Notes under the pieces: generated by a model | Databases searched by the model: none | What the model was told of the DNA's origin: nothing | What the model saw: only the letters and a program-made list of their open reading frames with translations | Assembly: GCA_035606915.1 (NCBI GenBank) | Contig: DATNDU010000028.1 | Coordinates: 1 to 10,477 of the forward strand | Length of the DNA stretch: 10,477 nt | Source: Roseiarcus sp035606915 | GTDB lineage: Bacteria; Pseudomonadota; Alphaproteobacteria; Rhizobiales; Beijerinckiaceae | Direction: 5' to 3' | Program-made: the position numbers and the translations under genes | Shown here: one piece after another, positions 1-5,549 of the stretch | Layout of the letters: every line of letters starts with the position of its first letter | How positions within the stretch are numbered: position 1 is the first letter of the stretch

Positions 1-30
1 GATTTCTCGTTAGAAGTTCAGGCCAACTGA

Positions 31-44
31 TGCAATATAGCGCA
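31..44. promoter_or_regulatory. Candidate BoxR-type operator, distal (TGCA-N6-CGCA)
   Basis: The sequence reads TGCAATATAGCGCA; one base wider on each side it becomes ATGC-N8-GCAT, a dyad. The 11-mer GATGCAATATA that covers its left half (29-39) recurs as GATGCACTATA at 123-133 with one mismatch. BzdR/BoxR regulators of Azoarcus bind repeated TGCA elements, and a boxR-type gene lies downstream at 4561-5430. That this is a BoxR site is inference from motif and context. Confidence 0.35.
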
Positions 45-107
45 TCAACATCCAGGGCGGTGCCGCTGAGCGCCTAGGCATCCGAATTTCGATACAGAAA
101 ACTTCCC

Positions 108-135
108 TTGCGCCGGCCAAGAGATGCACTATACT
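108..135 (+). promoter_or_regulatory. Candidate sigma70-type promoter for boxC
   Basis: TTGCGC (108-113) and TATACT (130-135) are separated by 16 bp. The -10 hexamer matches consensus at five of six positions, the -35 at three of six. Transcription would start near 142. The -10 overlaps a TGCA box, so a repressor bound there would block RNA polymerase. A second -10-like element, TATAAT (150-155), is a perfect hexamer but has no recognisable -35 at 16-18 bp; if it is used, transcription starts near 162, downstream of the ATG at 158. Confidence 0.35.
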
Positions 136-139
136 CGCA
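125..139. promoter_or_regulatory. Candidate BoxR-type operator, promoter-overlapping
   Basis: TGCA at 125-128 is followed by CTATAC and then CGCA at 136-139. It forms part of the GATGCAnTATA repeat shared with 29-39. It overlaps the TATACT -10 element, the expected place for a repressor site. The right half is offset by one base relative to the distal site, so the fit to a strict TGCA-N6-NGCA rule is imperfect. Confidence 0.33.
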
Positions 140-144
140 ACAGG

Positions 145-168
145 TGAGTTATAATGCATGTCGCCGCA
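145..168. promoter_or_regulatory. Candidate BoxR-type operator, proximal
   Basis: A TGCA core at 155-158 is flanked at 10-bp steps by TGAG (145-148) and CGCA (165-168). The left spacing unit is TTATAA, again AT-rich as in the other two boxes. The core starts 30 bp after the core of the preceding box, about three helical turns, so a regulator could sit on the same DNA face. It overlaps both the alternative -10 TATAAT and the ATG at 158. The assignment is inferential. Confidence 0.28.
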
Positions 169-1849
169 ACCCGCAGGGAGGGTTCGCTTGAGGCCTCGCA
201 TCGATTTCCAGACCGACCCCGCCCGCTACCGCCATTGGCGGTTGGCTTATGACGGGCCGGTGGCGACGCTGTTGATGGACGTCGACGAGAACGGCGGCCT
301 GTTCGAGGGCTACCAGCTCAAGCTCAATTCCTACGACCTCGGCGTTGATATCGAGCTTGCCGACGTGGTGCAGCGGTTGCGCTTCGAGCGGCCGGAGATC
401 GGCGCGGTGGTGCTGCGCTCGGGCAAGGATCGCGTATTCTGCGCCGGCGCCAATATCCGCATGCTGGCCGGCGCCGCGCACGCCCACAAGGTCAATTTCT
501 GCAAGTTCACCAACGAAACCCGCAACGCGCTGGAGGCGGCGAGCGCCGAGTCCGGCCAGTTCTACCTCTGCGCCGTGCGCGGTTCCTGCGCCGGCGGCGG
601 CTATGAGCTGGCGCTCGCCTGCGACCACATCCTGCTTGCCGACGACGCCGCCTCGGCGGTCTCGCTGCCCGAGGCGCCGCTGCTCGCCGTGCTGCCCGGC
701 ACCGGCGGCCTCACCCGCCTCACCGATAAACGCAAGGTGCGCCGCGATCTCGCCGACGTGTTCTGCACGGCGCAGGAAGGCGTGCGCGGCAAGCGCGCCG
801 CCGAATGGCGCCTCGTCGACGAGGTCGTCGCGAACAAGGGGTTCGACGACGCCGTCGCCGCTCGCGCGCGCGCGTTCGCGGCGCGCGGCGGCGACAGGCC
901 GGGGCAGGGCGTCGCACTGACGCCGCTCGACCGGCGTTTCGCCGAGGACGGCGGCGTCGCTTACAGCCTCGTCGATGTCGCCGTCGACCGGGCGGCGCGG
1001 CGCGCCACGCTGACGCTGCGCGGGCCGCAGGACGAGGCGCCGGCTTCGATGGCGGCGCTGCATGCCGAGGGTGCGCAGGCCTGGGCGCTACGGCTGGCGC
1101 GCGAGCTCGACGACGCGCTGCTGCATCTGCGCTTCAATGAGGAGGAACTCGGGCTCATCGTCTTCAAGACCGAGGGCGACGCGGCGCGCGTGCTCGCGCA
1201 CGAGGCGTTGCTGATCGCCAACCGCGAGACCGACTGGCTGGCGCGCGAAATCCTGCTCTACTGGAAGCGCGTGCTGAAGCGCATCGATCTCACCTCGCGC
1301 TCGCTGGCGGCGCTGATCGAGACCGGCTCCTGCTTCGCCGGCCCGCTGGCCGAGATCGCCTTCGCCTGCGACCGCAGCTACATGATGAAAGGCGCCTTCG
1401 AGGGCGACAACCGGGCGCCGGCGACGCTGGCGCTGGGGCCGTCGAGCCTCGGCGCGATGCCGATGTCGAACGGCCTGACGCGGTTGCAGACGCGCTTCCT
1501 CGGCGAGCCGGCCTCGGTCGAGGCGGCGCAACTTTTGGTTGGCGTGAGCATCGAAGCCGAACAGGCTTTGCGCGCCGGGCTCATCACATTCGCTTACGAC
1601 GACGTCGATTGGAGCGACGAACTGCGCATTTTCATGGAGGAGCGCGCCAGTTTCTCGCCCGATGTGATGACCGGGCTCGAAGCCAACCTGCGCTTCGCCG
1701 GGCCGGAGACGATGGAGACGCGCATTTTCGGCCGCCTCACCGCCTGGCAGAACTGGATCTTCAACCGCCCCAACGCCGTCGGCGAGACTGGCGCGCTGCG
1801 GCGCTACGGTAGTGGCCAGCGCGGCGCTTTCGACATGCGGCGCGTTTAG
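158..1849 (+). CDS. boxC: Benzoyl-CoA-dihydrodiol lyase (2,3-epoxybenzoyl-CoA dihydrolase) BoxC
   Basis: BoxC hydrolyses 2,3-epoxybenzoyl-CoA and cleaves the ring without oxygen, giving 3,4-dehydroadipyl-CoA semialdehyde and formate in the cytosol. The protein (563 residues, the usual family size) starts with the typical IDFQTDPARYRHW segment. LKLNSYDLGVDIELAD follows near residues 52-67, and the crotonase-type core CAGGGYELALACD spans residues 144-156, with E150 in the glycine-rich loop. Further BoxC signatures are LPGTGGLTRLTDKRKVRRD and the C-terminal NWIFNRPNAVG. boxB follows after 42 nt. The start is uncertain: ATG 158 has AGGTGA 10 nt upstream, while an in-frame TTG at 188 has a stronger AGGGAGGG (175-182) five nt upstream and would give 553 residues. 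ATG 158 is listed as the conservative choice. Function is clear from sequence; exact catalytic residues were not verified. Confidence 0.96.
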   Translation: MSPQPAGRVRLRPRIDFQTDPARYRHWRLAYDGPVATLLMDVDENGGLFEGYQLKLNSYDLGVDIELADVVQRLRFERPEIGAVVLRSGKDRVFCAGANIRMLAGAAHAHKVNFCKFTNETRNALEAASAESGQFYLCAVRGSCAGGGYELALACDHILLADDAASAVSLPEAPLLAVLPGTGGLTRLTDKRKVRRDLADVFCTAQEGVRGKRAAEWRLVDEVVANKGFDDAVAARARAFAARGGDRPGQGVALTPLDRRFAEDGGVAYSLVDVAVDRAARRATLTLRGPQDEAPASMAALHAEGAQAWALRLARELDDALLHLRFNEEELGLIVFKTEGDAARVLAHEALLIANRETDWLAREILLYWKRVLKRIDLTSRSLAALIETGSCFAGPLAEIAFACDRSYMMKGAFEGDNRAPATLALGPSSLGAMPMSNGLTRLQTRFLGEPASVEAAQLLVGVSIEAEQALRAGLITFAYDDVDWSDELRIFMEERASFSPDVMTGLEANLRFAGPETMETRIFGRLTAWQNWIFNRPNAVGETGALRRYGSGQRGAFDMRRV

Positions 1850-1891
1850 GGCTCCCGTCTCAACCAGGTTCGCCATTGCGAGGAAAAATCC

Positions 1892-3331
1892 ATGTCCGAC
1901 ACGCTCGCCGTCAACTACGATACCCTGATTCCCAACAATGTTGGCCTCGCCGCCGACCGGCGGGTGCTGAAGGCGCTGGAGAACTGGCACCCCGGCTATA
2001 TCAACTGGTGGAACGACCTCATTCCGCAACAATTCCAGCGCAGCCCCGTCTATCTGCGCACCGCCGTCAGCGTCGATCCCAAGGGCTGGGCGAAGTTCGA
2101 TTACGTGAAGATGCCGGAATACCGCTGGGGCGTGCTGCTGGCGCCGGCGGTCGAGGGCCGCAAGATCCCCTGCGGCGAACACGTCGGCGAGCCCGCGTGG
2201 CAGGAGGCGCCGGGCGAATATCGCGCTATGCTGCGCCGCCTCATCGTCATCCAGGGCGACACCGAGCCGGCCAGCGTCGAGCAGCAGCGCTTCCTCGGCC
2301 TCACCGCGCCCTCGCTCTACGACCTGCGCAACCTGTTCCAGGTCAATGTCGAGGAAGGCCGGCATCTGTGGGCGATGGTTTATCTGCTGCACAAATATTT
2401 CGGCGCCGACGGGCGCGAGGAGGCCGACGACCTGCTGCGCCGCCGCTCCGGCTCCGAGGAGGCGCCGCGGATGCTCGGCGCCTTCAACGAGGCGACGCCG
2501 GATTGGCTGTCGTTCTTCATGTTCACCTACTTCACTGATCGCGACGGCAAGATGCAGCTTGAAAGCCTGGCGCAATCGGGCTTCGACCCGCTGTCGCGCA
2601 CCTGCCGCTTCATGCTGACCGAGGAGGCGCATCACATGTTCGTCGGCGAGACCGGCGTCGGGCGCATCATCGAGCGCACTTGCGCGGCGATGAAGGCGGC
2701 GGGCATCGACGACCCCCATGAGATCGCGCGCGTGCGGGCTCTCGGCGTCATCGACCTGCCGACGATCCAGAAGAAGCTCAACCTGCACTACACGCTGTCG
2801 CTCGACCTGTTCGGCCAGGAGGTGTCAACCAACGCCGCCAATGCGTTTAACGCCGGCATCAAGGGCCGCTACATGGAGCATCGGCTTGAGGACGACCACA
2901 AGCTCGTCAATGACGCCTATCGCGTTTGGGGGGTCGAGAACGGTGTGCTGGCGCAGCAAAGCGTGCCGGCGCTGACCGCCATCAACATGCGGTTGCGCGA
3001 CGACTACACCCGCGACGCCGCCGGCGGCGTCGGGCGCTGGAACAAGATCATCGACAAGGCGGCAATAGCCTTTGAGATGAAGCTGCCGCACGAGGCGTTC
3101 AACCGCAAGATCGGCGTCTTCGCCGGCAAGAGCTTCGGCCCCGAGGGCAAGCTCGTGAGCGACGCTGGCTCGACGGACTGGCTGCCGACCAAGGCCGATG
3201 GCGATTTCATCCAGTCGCTGATGAAGCCCTGCTTCGAGCCCGGCCAATACGCCGGCTGGATCGCCGCGCCGAAGGTCGGCATCGACAACAAGCCCGGCGA
3301 TTTCGAATACGTGCAACTGCATATGGCGTGA
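1892..3331 (+). CDS. boxB: Benzoyl-CoA 2,3-epoxidase, di-iron oxygenase subunit BoxB
   Basis: BoxB is the oxygenase component. It uses O2 and electrons from BoxA to epoxidise benzoyl-CoA at C2-C3. The 479-residue protein carries the family's di-iron ligand pattern: E125 (in QGDTEP), E155 and H158 (in EEGRH), D216 (in YFTDRD), and E245 and H248 (in TEEAHH). These are each offset by five from the Azoarcus evansii BoxB ligands as I recall them, so the active site appears intact. The N-terminal NYDTLIPNNVGL and the YVKMPEYRWGVLLAP segment are also typical. ATG 1892 is preceded by GAGGA (1880-1884) at good spacing. The stop overlaps the GTG start of boxA in a GTGA tetranucleotide, so the two subunits are probably translationally coupled. 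No oddities seen. Confidence 0.97.
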   Translation: MSDTLAVNYDTLIPNNVGLAADRRVLKALENWHPGYINWWNDLIPQQFQRSPVYLRTAVSVDPKGWAKFDYVKMPEYRWGVLLAPAVEGRKIPCGEHVGEPAWQEAPGEYRAMLRRLIVIQGDTEPASVEQQRFLGLTAPSLYDLRNLFQVNVEEGRHLWAMVYLLHKYFGADGREEADDLLRRRSGSEEAPRMLGAFNEATPDWLSFFMFTYFTDRDGKMQLESLAQSGFDPLSRTCRFMLTEEAHHMFVGETGVGRIIERTCAAMKAAGIDDPHEIARVRALGVIDLPTIQKKLNLHYTLSLDLFGQEVSTNAANAFNAGIKGRYMEHRLEDDHKLVNDAYRVWGVENGVLAQQSVPALTAINMRLRDDYTRDAAGGVGRWNKIIDKAAIAFEMKLPHEAFNRKIGVFAGKSFGPEGKLVSDAGSTDWLPTKADGDFIQSLMKPCFEPGQYAGWIAAPKVGIDNKPGDFEYVQLHMA

Positions 3332-4506
3332 CGGCGATGGGCGAGTTCGTCAAACAGCATCTGATTGATCCCGAGATCTGCATCCGCTGCGGCGCTTGCG
3401 AAGCCGCATGTCCGATCGGCGCCATCGAGCACGACGAGCGCAACGTCGTGGTCAAGGCCGACGCCTGCAACTTCTGCATGTCGTGCATCCCCGTGTGCCC
3501 GACAGGATCGATCGACAACTGGCGCATCGTCGCCACGCCCTACACGCTCGCCGATCAATATGATTGGGACGAATTGCCGGCGCAAGCGGCGGCGGCGCAG
3601 GAGGATGCGGTCGAGGCGACCGACGCAACCGTCGCGGCGCTGCTCGCCGAGGCGCACGCCGGCGCCGAGGGCGCCTCGCGCCCGCCCGTCACGGCGGCGA
3701 GGCCGACGGTCAATCTCTACACGCCGGGCAAGCCGATCGAGGCGACGGTGCAGGGCAATTACCGGCTGACGGCGGAAAGCTCGGGCGCCGACGTGCGCCA
3801 CATCATTCTCAATTTCGAGGGTCCGTTCCCGGTGCTCGAAGGCCAGACGCTCGGCGTGCTCGCGCCCGGCGAGGACGGCCGCCTGCACGCGCCGCGGCTC
3901 TATTCCGTCTCCAGTCCGCGCGACGGCGAGCGGCCCGGCTTCTGCAATGTCTCGATCACCGTCAAGCGCGAGCCGGGCGGAATATGCTCCAACTATGTCT
4001 GCGATCTCGGCAAGGGCGACAAGGTGAAGATCGCCGGCCCGTTCGGCGCGACTTTCCTGATGCCCGACGATCCGCAAGCGCGGCTGTTGATGATCTGCAC
4101 CGGCACCGGCGCGGCGCCGTTCCGCGCCTTCACCATGCGCCGGCAGCGCGTCGGTCCGCGCGGCGGCGACATGACGCTGTTCTTCGGCGCCCGCGCGCCC
4201 GACAGCCTGCCGTATTTCGGCCCGCTCAACAAGATCGCCAACCGCGTGCTGCGCAAGCATCTCGTCTACAGCCGCATCCCCGGCGCGCCGAAGGAATATG
4301 TGCAGGACCGGCTGCGGGTGGAGAGCGAGGAAATCGCCGAGTTGCTCGGCGATTCCCGCACCCATGTCTATATCTGCGGCTTGCGCGGCATGGAGGCGGG
4401 CGTCGAGCAGGCCTTCGTCAATATTGCCGAGAGCGTTGGCGTCTCGTGGAGCGCAATGCGCGACGCGATGCGCGAAGACGGGCGCTATCACATCGAGACG
4501 TATTGA
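3328..4506 (+). CDS. boxA: Benzoyl-CoA 2,3-epoxidase, NADPH reductase subunit BoxA
   Basis: BoxA delivers electrons from NADPH through FAD and two [4Fe-4S] clusters to BoxB. The 392-residue protein begins with a bacterial ferredoxin domain with two C-x2-C-x2-C-x3-CP motifs: C18/C21/C24/C28 and C47/C50/C53/C57. An Ala/Glu-rich linker (about residues 85-125) joins this to a ferredoxin-NADP reductase-like half. There RLYS (190-193) fits FAD binding, the GGICSNYVCDL segment follows, and GTGAAPFR (259-266) with YICGLRGME fits NADP binding. The C-terminus ends in an aromatic (HIETY), as in many such reductases. The GTG start shares GTGA with the boxB stop; an in-frame ATG lies at 3337. Neither has a clear Shine-Dalgarno, consistent with translation re-initiation after boxB. 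Confidence 0.96.
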   Translation: MTAMGEFVKQHLIDPEICIRCGACEAACPIGAIEHDERNVVVKADACNFCMSCIPVCPTGSIDNWRIVATPYTLADQYDWDELPAQAAAAQEDAVEATDATVAALLAEAHAGAEGASRPPVTAARPTVNLYTPGKPIEATVQGNYRLTAESSGADVRHIILNFEGPFPVLEGQTLGVLAPGEDGRLHAPRLYSVSSPRDGERPGFCNVSITVKREPGGICSNYVCDLGKGDKVKIAGPFGATFLMPDDPQARLLMICTGTGAAPFRAFTMRRQRVGPRGGDMTLFFGARAPDSLPYFGPLNKIANRVLRKHLVYSRIPGAPKEYVQDRLRVESEEIAELLGDSRTHVYICGLRGMEAGVEQAFVNIAESVGVSWSAMRDAMREDGRYHIETY

Positions 4507-4560
4507 CGGCGTTCGGCGTTTGATTATCGCGGCGGGCAGGACGGAGCCGGGAACGTCGAG

Positions 4561-5430
4561 ATGAACGAACAGCGCCCTACCGAGGCGGAAACGTCGGCAT
4601 TGGCCTTCGTCGCCAAGGTCGGCGAGCAAGTGCGTCGCGCGCGCGAGCGCAACGGCCTCACACGCAAACGGCTGTCGGAACTGTCGGGCGTCTCGCTGCG
4701 CTATCTGGCGCAACTCGAAGCCGGCGAGGGCAACATTTCCATCGCGCTGCTGCATCGGGTTGCCGCCGCGCTGGCGGCGCGCGTCGAGGCGCTGGTTGGC
4801 GGCGACGGCGCGCCGGAAGCGGGGCGCGTCGCCTTGCTCTATGGCGCCGCGAGCCCGGCGGCGCGCGCGCGGGTGCTCGAAATCCTCGACCCGCAGGCGC
4901 ACGGGCGGCGCGAGCGCATCGCGCTGATCGGGCTGCGCGGCGCCGGCAAGACGACGCTCGGCCGCCGGCTCGGCGAAAGTCTCAACCTGCCGTTCGTCGA
5001 ACTCAACCGCGAGATTGAGGCGCAAAGCGGCATGGCCGTCAACGAGGTCATCGCGCTCTACGGCCAGGAGGGCTATCGGCGGCTCGAACGGCAGGCGGTG
5101 GAGCGGGTAGCCGCAACGCGCGAACGTTTGGTGCTTGCCGCCGCCGGCGGCCTCGTCACCGCGCCGGATACGTTCAGCTTCCTGCTCGCCCATTTCCACA
5201 CCGTCTGGCTGAAGGCGGCGCCCGAGGAGCACATGCAGCGCGTGCGCGCCCAGGGCGACGAGCGGCCGATGGCCGGCAATCCGAAGGCGATGGAGGAACT
5301 CAATGCGCTGCTCGCCGGCCGCGAGGCGCTCTACGCCAGCGCCGCCGCCACCGTCGACACCAGCGGCCGCACGCTCGCCGCCAGCACCGCCGACCTCGAA
5401 CGCGCGGTGCGCGGGCTTGGCGTGCTGTAG
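4561..5430 (+). CDS. boxR: BoxR/BzdR-type transcriptional regulator (XRE HTH plus shikimate-kinase-like domain)
   Basis: Probable benzoyl-CoA-responsive repressor of the box genes. In this family the N-terminal HTH binds DNA and the C-terminal shikimate-kinase-like domain senses benzoyl-CoA (known from Azoarcus BzdR/BoxR). Here the XRE-type HTH occupies about residues 20-78, with the SGVSLRYLAQLE recognition region at 42-53. The second domain runs from about 118 to 289 with a Walker A GLRGAGKT at 124-131. Kinase substrate residues are altered: ELN (147-149) replaces the usual Asp-x-Asp, and AAAGG (193-197) replaces the triple-glycine loop, while RPM (235-237) is kept. This fits a sensor rather than an enzyme. 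It starts 54 nt after boxA and has only a weakly placed GGAG (4543-4546) upstream, so low expression is likely. Being the last box cistron suggests autoregulation. A genuine shikimate kinase is unlikely because of the fused HTH. Confidence 0.93.
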   Translation: MNEQRPTEAETSALAFVAKVGEQVRRARERNGLTRKRLSELSGVSLRYLAQLEAGEGNISIALLHRVAAALAARVEALVGGDGAPEAGRVALLYGAASPAARARVLEILDPQAHGRRERIALIGLRGAGKTTLGRRLGESLNLPFVELNREIEAQSGMAVNEVIALYGQEGYRRLERQAVERVAATRERLVLAAAGGLVTAPDTFSFLLAHFHTVWLKAAPEEHMQRVRAQGDERPMAGNPKAMEELNALLAGREALYASAAATVDTSGRTLAASTADLERAVRGLGVL

Positions 5431-5448
5431 CGCCCGAGTCGCCAACGT

Positions 5449-5479
5449 ATTCGTCTATTGCGATGCCATTCGCTATTGC
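5449..5479. repeat. Imperfect direct repeat upstream of the hydroxylase operon
   Basis: ATTCGTCTATTGC (5449-5461) is followed by ATTCGCTATTGC (5468-5479). The two copies are identical except for one extra T in the first, and their starts are 19 bp apart, just under two helical turns. They lie in the only sizeable gap between the box genes and the homogentisate genes, just upstream of a palindrome. Spacing and placement resemble a regulator-binding site; no particular regulator can be named. Confidence 0.4.
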
Positions 5480-5483
5480 CAAG

Positions 5484-5502
5484 CCTCGCTTGTCAAGCGG
5501 GG
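5484..5502. promoter_or_regulatory. Near-perfect 19-bp palindrome (operator or hairpin)
   Basis: The core CGCTTG-T-CAAGCG (5487-5499) is a perfect inverted repeat about a single central base. It extends to CC...GG on the outside across one T/G mismatch. As DNA it is a plausible operator. It contains TTGTCA (5490-5495), one mismatch from a -35 box, though the -10 at 17 bp (TATGCC) is poor. As RNA it would form an eight-pair stem with a GUC loop, but no T-run follows, so a classical intrinsic terminator for boxR is not supported. Confidence 0.4.
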
Positions 5503-5549
5503 GCGATGGCGTTATGCCGGCGTTAAACGGGATCAGGGGAGATGCGACC

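Noticed and set aside
154..252. Possible 32-codon leader ORF starting at ATG 154
   Set aside because: It has a passable AGGTGA six nt upstream, but the peptide has no attenuator-like features and it overlaps boxC out of frame; not supported beyond chance.
1088..2788. Open minus-strand frame of 566 codons
   Set aside because: Antisense to boxC and boxB, spanning their junction, with no family motif; a composition artefact.
3004..5445. Open minus-strand frame of 813 codons
   Set aside because: It lies opposite boxB, boxA and boxR, is Arg/Ala-rich low-complexity sequence without recognisable domains, and reflects the high third-position GC of the + strand genes.
5484..5502. Intrinsic terminator after boxR
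   Set aside because: The stem is good but no T-tract follows, so it is listed as a palindrome with unknown role instead.
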